Below, one piece after another: positions 23,185 to 35,135 of a stretch of 64,000 nucleotides of DNA. Made by a program: the position numbers and the translations under genes. Below the pieces are notes generated by a model. It saw only the letters and a list, made by a program, of their open reading frames with translations. It searched no databases and was not told the DNA's origin. The stretch's first letter is position 1. The number at the start of each line of letters is the position of its first letter. Source of the DNA: Daedaleopsis sinensis (Eukaryota; Basidiomycota; Agaricomycetes; Polyporales; Polyporaceae); the NCBI GenBank assembly GCA_033807695.1, contig CM066303.1:1364001-1428000 (forward strand), written 5' to 3'.

Positions 23185-24106
23185 TTAGGAGACGACGCAG
23201 GTCAGGGTTCCGCTCTGGTCGACGCAGTCTGTAAGTACAGGAGTTGTCAGTCACTGCGATACCTAACCCCATCGTTCCAGGTAACACTTACGGCCAGAGG
23301 ACACCGGCGACGTGTTGGAAGGGCCCGAGAAGAACTTGCAGCTGGAGCCCGCGGTGTGGCTGCAGTTGTTGGGGCAGTTGCAAGCGGACACTGTGAATGC
23401 GAGGGCCCAAGTCAGCACGATGATTCGGGATGCCAACGGGAGACGAGCGGAAGGCACGAACCCGGGTCGGTGGCAATGAGGGCCGCGCCCATCGCCTGCC
23501 CGACGAAGAGCAGGGCGGCGACGGAGACGAGAGCGGTCTTGGCGTTGAAGAACATGGTGATTGAATGAAGAAAGGCTGGGGTGGGTTGGCTGAGTGGGTT
23601 GGTTGTGTCTCGAGTTCGAGTCTGGGGATCTGGCTGCTGACCTTGACTTGCAGGCCCTTTTATTGACGAAGATGCGGGCGTCCGAGACTCTGCACGTTGC
23701 ATCATGCTATTCGTGCAGACTGCGAATCTGCCGGACAATTGCAACACTACTCCATCCAAGGGCACGGCGCATCGACATATTGGGGGTTGTGGTTTGTTCG
23801 TGGAGCATTGTCACGCATGTCACACATATTTGATGATCGCGGTACGGAAGCTGTTGCAGAGCGCGCTCTCCGAAGGCTATTCTGGGCTTTGTTTTCAAAC
23901 ACCCTCCACGACTGTGCAAGCATAACGACACACCCCTACCCCAGATCAAGATGAGCTCCAAGCCTCTCGCTGCGAGTGGAGATTCATGTCATGGCAATAC
24001 TCAACCGACGTTCGCGCATGCCGTACCCGAATGATGTGAGTAAGAACTGCATTGCCCGAGCTGTGTCTTGAGTCTAAACCTAAACACCGTTCTTATTATT
24101 AGATAC
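22900..24106. repeat. Right arm of the 1.1-kb inverted duplication
   Basis: Reverse complement of bases 1-1170, carrying SSP3 and both its flanks. The left edge of this arm is fuzzy (about 22870-22980); on the right side the match runs to about 24106, where it meets base 1 of the window. Confidence 0.8.
23185..23555 (-). CDS. Small secreted cysteine-rich protein (SSP3)
   Basis: Exons 23555-23462, 23390-23292 and 23228-23185 encode a 78-residue secreted peptide that differs from SSP1 by two substitutions (SNN to SNT in the loop, CIVS to CVVS at the end). Promoter (reverse-complement CAATAAAAGG near 23652-23661), introns and 3' flank also match SSP1, so this is a recent inverted duplicate rather than an old paralogue. 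Function unknown. Confidence 0.87.
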
Positions 24107-24839
24107 TAGCGCATCCACGCTCGGGGGTTTGCGAGCCTCCCGCATCGATCGGTGACGAGGCTACTTTTACTAGTCGGCCGACATCATTCGTCGTCGCGGT
24201 ATTTGCTCTGTGCCATTTCAAATGCCTTACGGTGCAGTGGAACTAGGAAGTGGCTCTTGTCGTCCCCACACTGAAGACAAGCCCAAACTTTGCACTAAAC
24301 CTTGAACTGCGCAGACGACATCCCTTGGTCCGTGTGGAGCTGCAGGGATCGGCTTCAATATATCAGGGCTACTTGTCCGCCTATCGTGATAGATATATGC
24401 GAGGGTGAAACGTGATGAGAAGTATCGAGGGCTCGGGAGCGCTGCACAATAAGTAGTCCTAATGTACTGTGATGGCTCTGTGGACCCCGACGTCATGCGT
24501 AACCCTGTTACTGTCTTCGCATCCGATATATGCAATGGAAATTATGGAATTTGTGGACTGACACTGACTAAACGTTTACGGAGGATGCAGTGTACGTAGT
24601 ACTACGAGTCATCGCACCACTGGGGTCAGCTAGGGTGTCGGACTTTATGAGAATGATGAATGGCGTAATGGTCACTACCGTTTACTCTGCAGCGTGAGCA
24701 GAGTCGCAGAGAAAGGAAGGGCCTGTAAAGTAAAGGAAGGTGAAGAGGATCTGCCTCGCGAGCCTAGGTCATCGGTGATAATCGCTGGCATAGAATGATC
24801 CACATCTGCGAATCGATATTTAGTCATTACCCCGTGCTT
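24107..24839. other. Intergenic region
   Basis: Lies between the SSP3 promoter side and the HET2 stop. No gene supported. Confidence 0.5.
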
Positions 24840-26781
24840 TCAAAGTTCACAGGAGATGTGGATAGACCGTAGAGCTAATGACTGCCTAGGGTTCATCTGG
24901 CACGGACTGAGGCCGATTGTGATAGAGTACACCACGCTCCGAACCACTCTAACAGGGAGTGAATGCAGCTGCGGCTCGGTGAGTCGGAAGGTCCTCTCGA
25001 GGTTTGGCCATGTTGACACGTGTTCGATGCCACAATCGTGTTCGCGGTCGGAAAAGGTGCTATGCTGCACGGTCGCCCAGAGGGGAGCAGGAAGGACTCC
25101 GTCCGAGCCGCTGACTCGGAGAGCGTTTTCGCATGTTCCCAGTAGGATTACGAAGGTCTGGGGTATCGGATTTGGATGGCTCGGAAACACACGGACGGTG
25201 ATCCTCGCAGCAGGCTTGCCTGTCCACGGGATGCTCACGTTCGACACTCCGAGAACAGTCACATACTTGATCCCCGCTCCGAACGTGAGCGGCTCTGAGA
25301 CAAGGCTAGAGATACGCACAGGGGCCGACCAGCTATAGTCCATGGGGACCGTCCTCTGCATGCCAATGACCCTTAGCAGCCGGTCAGAGTCAACGATAGG
25401 GTGGCGAGAGTGTACGATGTAGAGGTCTTGCCACTGGTAAGACATTGGTAGTTCCGAGAGATCCTCTGTCAAGTTTTTTGCAACCCAATCGTCGAAGGCG
25501 GTAGGAGCGGCGAACATGACCGTGCGTTCGATACGATTCCTAGAATATTGGCCGGGTCCTACGCTATATAGCGGCAACTTCGAGGCCCTGAGGCCGCGAA
25601 CTGAGGGCTCGGGCTGGAGTGGCAACAATAGTGGGACTGTCGACTGTGGGCTTGAGGCTACCAGCGTGATAGACCAGCCGAGGCACGCGAAGAGCTGACC
25701 GGAATATGCAAAGATCGGCAGATGCACTCGAACTCCGTGGGGCGTGAGGGTGAAGGACATGACATCGTCGGCATAGTTACGCGTGTGTGACTGCGAGGTA
25801 TGTGAGGCTAGAACGTATCGTGCTATGAGAGCGACTGTCACTTACAGGTGGTGTCGCATTTGTGGCAGCTTCGAGAATCTCCGGTGTATACTGAGTACCT
25901 TCTGCCATGGCGAAGTCCGCGGGCTTGGCAGCAAAGAGACCCGTTGTTTGCATTATAGACACAGTCGTGTCCGCGGCATCGCGGTCTGGGAGAGTATAGG
26001 TGATCCGGTCGCCCCACGCAAAGAGCGTAGTGTCATCCGACGTCCTCATGATCTCTTCCTGCAGTCGTCGGAATGCGTTCCTGCCCTCTCCATAGAGCGT
26101 CGACATGTTGATCCCGAAGAGCCCGAGCAGACAGTACGCCTCATCCTCTAGTCGTGTTGTAGTTCGGGACGCTGCCCAGGACATGCGCTGCGCAATACTG
26201 CTGTCGCTCGGACTTCGAGCAAGACGGAGGACCGAAGCAGGGATACGGGTGATAGACTCGAGCTCCTGCGCTAGGTCGGCCTTGGACCCTAGGACGTCCC
26301 ACGTCCGTGACACGAGGAGAACAAACCGCGGGGCGATGAGTTCCTGCAACGTCCATCCACGGGTGTGCCACTTGCTCCTTGCGAAGTGACTCTGACCGCG
26401 AGGATCAGGTTCCAATGCGCCTGCAGTGGGCACGTCGTGTAGGTACGCGTAGCAGACGGCAGCCAGAGCGTAGTAGTGGTACATGGAGTTGATCGCCTCT
26501 GAGAGCTCGGCGCTGCTCATCTTGTCAATACAGCAGGTGTCGATCCAGACCAATCTGTACCCGTGCTGACGTGCGAGGGAACAGCACCCTTGGATTTTGG
26601 GGCAGATGAGAGTGCGAGGATCCGCCTGAGACGCGGTACACTGCTGGTGGATTGTTCGAAGATCTTGATGGGACTGTTCCTTGTCGTCCCAGCAGTGCGA
26701 TAGAATCGCGTAAGGCTCGCGCACGGTCTCTGGGGAGATGAAGGACTTGAGGTCGAAAGTATGAGTGTCGAGGAGCCACAT
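24840..26781 (-). CDS. HET-domain (heterokaryon incompatibility) protein 2
   Basis: Exon 1 (26781-25846, 312 codons) and exon 2 (25790-24840), joined in phase 0 by GTAAGT...CTCGCAG, encode 628 residues. The HET domain shows AILSHCWDDKEQSHQD, IDTCCIDKMSSAELSEAI, YAYLHDVPT, and KWHTRGWTLQELIAPRF, then ITRIPASVLRL and EDEAYCLLGLFGINM. The second exon starts SHTRNYADDVMSFTLTPHGV, aligning with FMTFSVTSRGV of HET1, so the unknown C-terminal half is also shared. It is a paralogue of HET1 (1952-3914), in the same orientation 23 kb away, and it sits between SSP3 and the decayed SSP4. The role is inferred from the family. Confidence 0.88.
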
Positions 26782-27186
26782 GCTAGTGCCAAAGAGCTGA
26801 TCTACGAGAGCCTGAGTCAGCTACCATCTAAAGATCGTATACGGTGCCATGTACCGGTAGTAACTTACCGTCTTGCTGATTAGTGGCTACAAGTGTAAGC
26901 GCCGCCGCCGCGCAAACGCGGCGGTAGATTGCGCAGTTCGCACGTGGTGTATTAGGCGCTTTTTCTGTTCATCGGAGGAGTAGCACCGAAGACCGAATCC
27001 GGCGGGATCCGAGTACTCGCACAAGTCTTATGTACTCTCTGCTGTCCAACGAAAGTCTAACAGCTCGCATAAGTTCACTTCAGGGTCAACAATACGAACG
27101 TTGTACTGCAGGCGACAGAATAAGTCCGGTGTGCGATGGCCCGATCCTTTCGTTCGCCCTGCCCCAATTTGGCAACATAAACTAAA
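26782..27186. other. Intergenic region
   Basis: HET2 promoter and SSP4 relic 3' flank; no gene seen. Confidence 0.5.
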
Positions 27187-27555
27187 CATCTCGCCGGCAG
27201 GAGACGACGCTGGTAAGAGTGTCACTCAGTTCGACGCAACCTGTGTCGGCGAATAGAGTAAGCCATCGCCTGACCTCGTGAGTCGGGTCGCACTCACCGC
27301 CAGACGCCACCCACCGCGGAGGTATCGGAAGGTCCGGTGAAGAACTTGCAACTAAAGATCGCGTCGCAGTTGATTGGGCAGGATTGGGCAGTTGCACGCG
27401 CCGGAGATGCCAAAGTGGGGAAGGCAGGTCAGAATGAGGATCCAGGATGACGACTGGAGACGAGAGAGAGGGACGGACCTAGGTCGGTGAAAGGCGCGCC
27501 CACCGCTTGGCCGACGACGACGAGAGCGGCGGCGAAGACGAGGGCGGTATGTTCC
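27187..27555 (-). pseudogene. Decayed small secreted protein copy (SSP4)
   Basis: Aligned with SSP1-3 on the minus strand. The signal-peptide core is recognisable (ALVVVGQAVGAP near 27500-27535), but the region where the ATG should be contains no start codon. Exon 2 has a duplicated GATTGGGCAG (about 27370-27389) that shifts the frame, followed by an in-frame stop before the CKFF equivalent. In exon 3 the penultimate cysteine is replaced by serine and the stop codon is lost. Flanking sequence on the promoter side (to about 27830) also aligns with SSP1/SSP3, so a whole duplicated block has decayed. Confidence 0.75.
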
Positions 27556-30003
27556 GAATATGGAGAAACGTCATCGACTTCGGGAGCCTTCTATGGTACA
27601 CGCCAACTCGCTGCATGCTGTTCGTGCATACGGCGATTTGTAATTGTGATATGGTCTTGCTGAACGGTCACAAGGCGCACTCCGTCCATGCACGACAACG
27701 GCGACGTATCAGGGGTTGTGGTCCCTCTCGTGGAGCAGCAGCGCCGTCAAACGGGAAGCTGCTGAGCGCGCTTGATTGTCTATTCCTGGAACCGTTTTGC
27801 CAATGTTAACAGACTTCCACAGCCAATAGCCCTGATGATGCACAGTCGTGTTAGCTTTGATAGTGCGTGCACCAAGTATCCACCTACAACTGGAGACTCC
27901 TGACATCGGCATGGTGATTGTGCTAGCTGTAGCGGCCTGCTAACGTTCGGGCGCAGTACCTGGGCACTGTAGCATCGCCTGGGCTGCGGCCATCCTCTAC
28001 AGGCGATAAGTGATCTCAGGCTGTTCACACACGGAGTAAATTGAGTTCACATACGCAGGTTGTATGAATCGTATTTGTATTTGTGGATCTTCTCAGTCTG
28101 TCGAACTGGTGTCGACTCCATCCCACCACCGAGTAACTCGAAATAGTGGTAAATTGCCCCGCGCGCAAAGCGGCCGACCTCTTGTATGGCCACCTGCTAA
28201 TCTGTGCTGTCCGTGTGCCCTCATCCGAGCCTGTTCAGATACTGGAGCGTCGCGACCAAATAAACCTCTTTCTCCAAAGGGTGCGAGTATCGTGGACAAC
28301 CCGTACCCCAACCCCCTCACGTCATCGCAGTTAGGGGGATGCTGATTTGCCTTGGTCCTGATCGTCTCGCACCACCGCGAGTAGGCAACCCTGGATGCGT
28401 TGTGTCAGCGACTGATCGATATAAATAGGAAACATCAAGCCCGACCGCACCTCCGTAAACAGTACCGTCGCCGTGGGGCTCGGAGGCCCACGCAGCGCAG
28501 CTCGACTGTTAGGGTTCGCAATAATGACTGTTACGTACATGCCGCTCTAAGTCGTCGACCGCCCACAAAAAGTAAGTCCTGGGCTGACGTCGAAGATAGT
28601 GCGATGTGCGCGAATCATAGCATGGGTCCGGAGTCACTGGCACGCGGGAAGTAGATTAGCCTGAGTGGTTCAGTAGTAGACATGGGAAGCACATCCTCCG
28701 CCCTCTCCACCCGAATGTGCAAAAAGGGCGAGATGAACAAGCGCATCTGTCTTCGAATCTGTGTCGAGCACAAACCAGCAGCGACGCGCGTGGGCGCATG
28801 GCGGGTACCGTGCCGGGGCGACGGTGCTCGCTATGCTCTTCCCGAGCTCGTTTGCCCGGTTCACGGACGCTACATTACACATGTGTGCATCGAATCTGCA
28901 CCGTGATATGAGGACTGGGACTCACTATAGCGAACGACGTATCCGCACTAGAACGGAAAAGACATTCGCGATGGGCTTGACAGAAATGAGGGAAAGTCGT
29001 GGAGGAAATGAGAAAGGGATAGGACAGTGTGGCCGTGCTTATCAGATTGTGAAGACCATTGGTGGGAGGACAGGGGGTCCTGTGCTTCAAGGTGTATAGG
29101 GATCGGAGGTATAGCCGGTGACCGAGGAACGGTGGGGGACATCCGACCATCGTGTCGAACGTAAGAGTACACATCGGTGCCTAAGAAGCGGGTAATGCGA
29201 ATTGAATTGAAGGCATCGTGAACTTCTTAGCTTTGACGAGGTTGTGCACTGCAAGTACTCAGTGCTCGTGTTCTGGGTGCAACTACCACGCTCTCTCCGT
29301 AGTGGGCGAGTCAGATGAAAGGCTAAACAGAGACATGTAGACTTACAGCAGAGTGGTGCACAGCTCCAGATCTCCGTACTCGAACCTGATCACAACATGT
29401 TGCCACGGGATGGGTAGAATTCGACACCACGCATATGGATGCCTTTGGGATGCCTGTGAGCCGCAAGTCGGAAGTTCCTCGGGGTATAGCAGAGTTGTCA
29501 CAATCTATGAGTCCAGTACATTGTGGACTGACTAGGAAGCCGCAGGATGTAAATGCAATGTGCATGATCATGTTCGAACGAAGTCAATCTCGAACTTGTC
29601 AGAGTCACGGTCGAGGATGAGACGTTGTGACAGAGTGTGACTTAACGCGTCCGTGACAGTGACGCAGTTCGGGCCGCTCGACATCCGCTCAGCGCCTAAC
29701 CCAAACCGGGACGTCCGAGTCTGAATCCGCCTTGGACTCGACCACAACCATTCGTCGGATCCTCTCCTCTACCCTGGAATGGCAATCTCGCCCGCGGAAC
29801 TGTCGGGTATGTCCTAGGACTGTATACGGTCCGCAAAATCATCTATACTCAACCTCGGACTCGCTCAGCTAGTGCTCCGAAGTCGGTCCAGTGGTTGGGA
29901 CTCTACTGTTCCGACGATGCTGCTCCAGCATCCGCGATGCCACTTCGCGCATTTGCCTAAGATGGCATGATTGTCCACCCGCGGACGGCTCACGTCCCTC
30001 GTC
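27556..30003. other. Long intergenic region
   Basis: To about 27830 this is a decayed promoter block related to SSP1/SSP3. From there to 30003 I found only short frames on both strands with no motif or splice support. Confidence 0.45.
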
Positions 30004-30010
30004 TATATAG
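30004..30010 (+). promoter_or_regulatory. TATA box of the single-pass membrane protein gene
   Basis: TATATAG lies 67 bp upstream of the start codon at 30077. Confidence 0.45.
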
Positions 30011-30076
30011 CCCCATCCGCGAAGCCCTACTACCGCACCTATCTCATCCCCATACCTCAGCGCCCAACACTCAGCC

Positions 30077-30701
30077 ATGTCCGCTATCCCAACTAAACAT
30101 TCGAACCCGTCTACGGACAACTCGGGCAGCGCTAGCCCTAACGCCAGCTTGCCTACAAGCAGTGTCGTGGTCATCGCAGTCTGTACGTAGCCTTCCTCCT
30201 GTTTTTTCCATGCCAGTTCAGCCGACTCATACCGTTCCTTTGCGTCTAGGGGCCGCCCTCGCTCTCACCGCGATCCTTTATGGGGTGTTCTCCTGCTGGC
30301 GCCGCGGCCGCGCGCGCCGTCGTGCTGCCGCACAAGCCGAAAGATTCAGCCCGCCCCCGTCGTACCGCGAACGGTCAAGCCGAAAGGGAGCTACTTCGCC
30401 CTCGGCCTCAGACACCGCCCTCGACCTCGAGGCGCAAGCACCCGAGCTCGCGTACGCCCCACGTGCGCGGACCTCCCCCGCTCGCAGCACTAGTCCCCCG
30501 AATGTCGGGCAGAACTATGGTGCTACCTTGCCGAATTCGCCCCCGGTTCCCGTCACGTACCAGGGATTCCGGGATCTGTCCCCGTTTGGGGTGTTCGTCG
30601 AGGTGAGCATCCGTTGTGCTTGCGCCTGTCGACGACGAAGAGCTAATAAATGAATTGCCTTGCAGCCTCCTGCGCCTGCGCGCATGCGTTCTGAGAAATA
30701 G
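30077..30701 (+). CDS. Predicted single-pass membrane protein
   Basis: Three exons (30077-30182, 30250-30602, 30666-30701) splice in phase into 164 residues. The serine/asparagine-rich N-terminus (MSAIPTKHSNPSTDNSGSAS) is followed by one hydrophobic helix across the first junction (VVVIAV / WAALALTAILYGVFSCW), then a strongly basic RRGRARRR stop-transfer stretch and a proline/serine-rich tail with PPPSY. This suggests a short outside segment and a cytoplasmic tail of about 110 residues. No family is recognised. A TATA box and clean splice sites support it; no homology does, so it remains a hypothetical protein. Confidence 0.6.
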
Positions 30702-32529
30702 AGGCAGGAGAATGGCCCGGCTGATTACGGTGTACTATATTATGATCCCCCCATGTTCCAACCCCTGCATATCTATTTCTCTCTGCATTTCCTGATGACG
30801 TCTCCACGACTCGCTGATAGTCAGGTTGTGATCGCGATGAGCACTCCTCGTCCAAGCGTAAGTATAGCTGCGTGCACGCTCGCCGCGACTTCCAGACGCA
30901 ATGATAAAGCTCTTCGTGTATCGACGTACTACTGGTAGGGCAGTAGTAAAAATGTTGCGCAACCACTAGTGGTCTCCTCGTCGAGCCCAATTTCCCCTAA
31001 TTTCCCTCCCAAGTAGTAGGTCCACGTGGACTGTCCCGAAAAGGGATCTCAAGCGCCAGCCACATTTTTGCGCCAGAATTGCTCCTGCGTGAAGTTGTGT
31101 TCTCCCCTCACACGAATAGCCTGCCGTCTCGCCAATCCTCTGTGCCATCTCTTGCACAAGACTGATCACTGCATGCTCACGGTCTCCGACACTTGAACTC
31201 GGCTCAAGAGATATGTCAGGCCTGTAAGCTCGGAGGACTCCGATGGCAAAATAGGGGGGAGGGTGGTAAGTCGCATCTTATATCGTAATTCTCCAGTACT
31301 GGAGTCTTGTTGACACGTCTTTTACATTCTAGGTGGATGAGCTACATGGTATCACGCTGAGTAGACGACTTGGAAACTACTCCAGGTTGTGTATCGCAAC
31401 AGAACCCGGCACGCGCAAAGTTACACGGGTCTGTTGCAATATTCCTTCGAGCTCGGATGTGCCAATTTAGAGGTGAGCACTCTGCTATGATATTCCGCTT
31501 GATCTTAGATGTCAATTGGGACGCGCGTAGTACGTCGCGTAGCTACTATGTAGCTCTTCGTCCTAAATTCACGTAAGTTGACGTTCCAACCCCTAAGTGG
31601 TCCGTATCGATGAGCTCACCTGTTAATATCTCCGGCACAGACTGCGATCTCCGAGCGAGGAAACATCGAGCCACGATTCGAGCCGTTGCACATCCCGGGG
31701 GTTACTACCACAATCCAACGCGACATCGCGGACATGATGGGCGTGCTGATAGTGGTGAGTGCTCAGCACTATCTTGAGATCGCAGTCGGCCGCACGAGAC
31801 ATGTGCATGCACCCGTGGTAAACAAGCGACGACGACGGGTACTGGTCTACTTGACCAGTGGCGATCGTCGTCGAAGTTGTATCATGGCTATCTTCCGATC
31901 GCCGTTGAAGAGGCCGGTCCTGAGATGTTGCATTCCTTGTCCTTTCAACGGGCGGCCGGAGGCGACGAGTTTCGTGAACGCTCCCTGTGATGTTCCGAGA
32001 GATACTATGCCGAGTGCAGCGATATACCGCACTAGCGATTGTTAGTCGTGATGCCTGTCGGCGTCTAGTAGGGGTAGGCTCCCAGACGATGTAAACCAGC
32101 TCGGGAAGGGCGGTTCGCTCAGGGCTCGTGAGTTGTGAGGTCGATGTTCGGTCTCGCTCGATGTGCAAAACTACGCGTCGTAACCGATGCAGGTCTCGCC
32201 TCGATGCGCGAGGGGTGTTCTAGGGCCGGGGTGAGGGTTGTGAGGAGACCGGGGTGTGTATCGACAATGGTCGGAACGCACCTTGCGTCTTCTCTTCCCT
32301 CTTCAGATTGTCCCGTACATCTCAGCACATCGTGAGGCAGTCGTCTGACCCGCGACGTAGCCCTAACCATGCGCAGTAGACGTTTGGTGCTCCGATATGC
32401 CATAACCACTGGATTCATCGCGTAGCGGGGGTTCGTCTTGAGAGCGGTTTCCTCCAGTCGTTACCGCAAAATTTGGACCAGGTTGGCGCAGAAGTCGAAG
32501 GCAGCAGAATCGAGGTTGGAGACGAGAAC
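30702..32529. other. Intergenic region
   Basis: Only overlapping frames on both strands (for example 31623-32168) without motifs. No gene supported. Confidence 0.4.
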
Positions 32530-32816
32530 GAGGCCGACAGGGCACCGTCATGGCTTTGGTTAAGGTCCAACGGTGCTTTGATCCGGTCATGTGACATCCG
32601 CACAAAGACGCGTCTCGTCCGTCGCGCGGCGCGTCGCGTCACCTCCGTCCTATTGTGCGGCGTTTTCGGACGCGCGCCCTATTGTTCCTTTCACTGCCCG
32701 AAAGGGCGAAAAACGTCGTGAAAGCCAGCCTGGCAATCACCGCTCGTCCATCGCAACGTCGCAACTTCACGACACGAGGCTGCATCTAGTGGTTCGAATT
32801 CGCCCGGATGCCCGTC

Positions 32817-32824
32817 TATAAAAG
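32817..32824 (+). promoter_or_regulatory. Orphan TATA box in a CpG-rich island
   Basis: TATAAAAG followed by GGCCCC lies in a CpG-rich stretch (about 32540-33140) and is followed by a pyrimidine-rich leader (32840-32870), the layout of a strong fungal promoter. No open reading frame follows. It could drive a non-coding RNA or be part of a retroelement terminal repeat. Confidence 0.35.
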
Positions 32825-33172
32825 GGCCCCTCGGGCGCTGCTCTTCCTCTGCCTCCTCCTCCTCCATCGTTCCGAACATAGCTCGTTCTCTTGAAGCTCT
32901 GTCTTCCGACCGACGCCGCGTGTGCATCCACTGGCCAAGGAGGGCGACTGGAACGGGCAAGTGTCGCGCATAATATACCTCTCGGCCCGCGCGGTGAGTG
33001 CCCTTGTCTCATGTTCCGATCCCGCAATCCCGTGCGGCGCGCACCCGTCCCCGCTGTCTACTCCGCGTTCATTCTCCGTGGCCGCTGTGCTCCACCTGGC
33101 CTTGGCGTGGGCCGTGGCCACAGTGGTCGATCGGCGACGCGTGACCATGAAGTCTAGACCCCTGTCCACACT

Positions 33173-33428
33173 GGTTAGGGCCAATGGGCTCGTGGTTACG
33201 CAAACGTGACCTCTAGTGAGGCTCGGCGAGGCCTTTGAGCGTGGTTAGGGTATCATTTCTCGATGGTTAGGGAAGATCGACCTGTGGTGACGCTTTCTAG
33301 CGGTGGTTACGGTGCGACAGTGCAATCTTCTGCACGAGTGAGCATTCCAGCGCATCTGAGAGACCGCCTGAGATGGTTACCCCACCAAGGTCTACTGAGG
33401 TAAGTGCGAGACCGGCGTGTGGTTAGGG
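33173..33428. repeat. Cluster of GGTTAGGG motifs
   Basis: Exact GGTTAGGG occurs at 33173, 33243, 33265 and 33421, with GGTTAC variants near 33193, 33304 and 33374. Spacing is irregular. TTAGGG is the common fungal telomere unit, but here the copies are dispersed, not in tandem. Confidence 0.4.
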
Positions 33429-35135
33429 CTCCTCCTGGCTGCTCTATGCTTGCTTTAGGTGATGTCACTGCTCACGTCAATCTCGGATGCCTCTGCTGTG
33501 CGGGCTCGTTGACCTGGCTCTGGGGTGCTGGTTAGCGGTCCTGTGCTTGGGTATTCGTCGGTTTTCTCTCGCTGCCCGGCTCCTCGGACCGCTCATTGAC
33601 GCTGGGCCTCGCAACTGCTTGGACCCGCTACCTTCGCTGGCCTTGCAGGAAACTCAGGTTCACGCTAGTCATAAGAAATACTATTAAGGTCGGTGCCCGC
33701 TTCATTACTATCTGTGATGCCATATGACACAACGCCTCAACCAGTGTATAGGAAGTGCTAGGCATCAGCGCGATAGGGCACCATCGCAAGCTTATAACAT
33801 GAGTAAGTTCCATCTCTTCCATCAGCACCAGAATTACACTCCCAAGCTCCCCGGTGACCAGACTCATATCGCCTCTACTGAATTTTCTCTGATAGTGCTG
33901 AAAGCGATACATGAGAACGAATCACACTTCCTCTTAACGAAGAAAAAGCAGCTGCTCAAGACCACTGAAGAACAATGCCATTGGACACTAAATGATAGGC
34001 GTGCGTAGCCGTAAACCCAGAAGATATCCTCAAACCTCGCCGGTCGCAGGGTATACAGCACTCCTTAGGCCCCAGTCATTGTACCTGCATCGGGCCTACT
34101 GCATCGGGCCTACTCAAATCATTTCACTGCGTGCATCCCCAGATATCAAGCCCTTTGACACGATGCCCAGTCGACTTGAAATGTTTGTGACATCCTTCAC
34201 CGACAAAGGTCCCTTTGTCTGATTCTATGACAGGAAAGATGGGGGATACATGTCTTGCGCACCGAAATCTGGGGATGCATGCTGTGTTTGCCACGACTGT
34301 CCAAGGTACGTCACTGTGTTGCTACCGCCACAAAGTGATATGCTCATGGCTTATTGATTAACAAACTTATATCCATAAGGATGTAAAGGATCTTCTAGCT
34401 GTCTTTCGAATCGAGCTCGCGCCCGCGACAAGTCAAAAGTATCGCGGAACTCGACCTGGAGTCCTCGGCGCCCATGGATCTCGCGCGCGCGTTCACTGCG
34501 ACGTCTATGGCCTCCATTCCATCGCCCTAGCAAGACAACCCTCCAGCAACAACGCACCATATCCTCCAACGGCCCCCTGGTCATACTAGTCGCCAGAGGA
34601 TCGCTGTGACGACATGCGGCACTTCACTACGGATAAGACAGATCAGGGCCCCTGACAGATTAGGAGAGAGGACCCTTCAAGCTTTAGCTGAAGGCAGCTA
34701 GTAACTTGAAGCTTGAAGTTTTACCGCTTCTTGAAGAATCTCGCAAGATGAAATCCGTGGGGCGAAATTACCTGTAGAACTTGAAGATATTGCGGGGTAA
34801 AATCACCCACCAGACAGCTGAGAATCTTCGTCACAGGTACCCGATGATCCCCTTCACGGAATCGGTACAAGGCAGCAGGTTCTGGACAATCTGGAAACAC
34901 GTTGAAGACTTGAAGTCCGCGGTGAGACAGTGATGGGAGACGCTCGGCATAAGCGCCTTCCGTTGGACGCGACTAGACGCCCGAACAGTCCATTGTGCTC
35001 TGTTTTCAACACGCTCACCATCGTCCAAACACCCTTTGTCCCTCTCCTCATTGTCCTTCGCTAGTCGTGCGCCATAAGTCATGAGTGCTTTCAAGATGTC
35101 CATCCCACCCTCCGTCTGCCTCAGAACCTGGCAGA
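33429..35135. other. Intergenic region before receptor 1
   Basis: No gene supported. A 14-bp direct repeat (GCATCGGGCCTACT) occurs at about 34088-34115. The 35050-35135 stretch is the receptor 1 leader. Confidence 0.45.

Noticed and set aside
22594..23568. Plus-strand 324-codon open frame
   Set aside because: It runs antisense through the well-supported SSP3 gene and the duplicated flank, has no motif, and its low-complexity start looks non-coding.
28640..28700. tRNA-like string (AGTGGTTCAGTAG)
   Set aside because: No cloverleaf could be drawn and no B-box follows at the right spacing.
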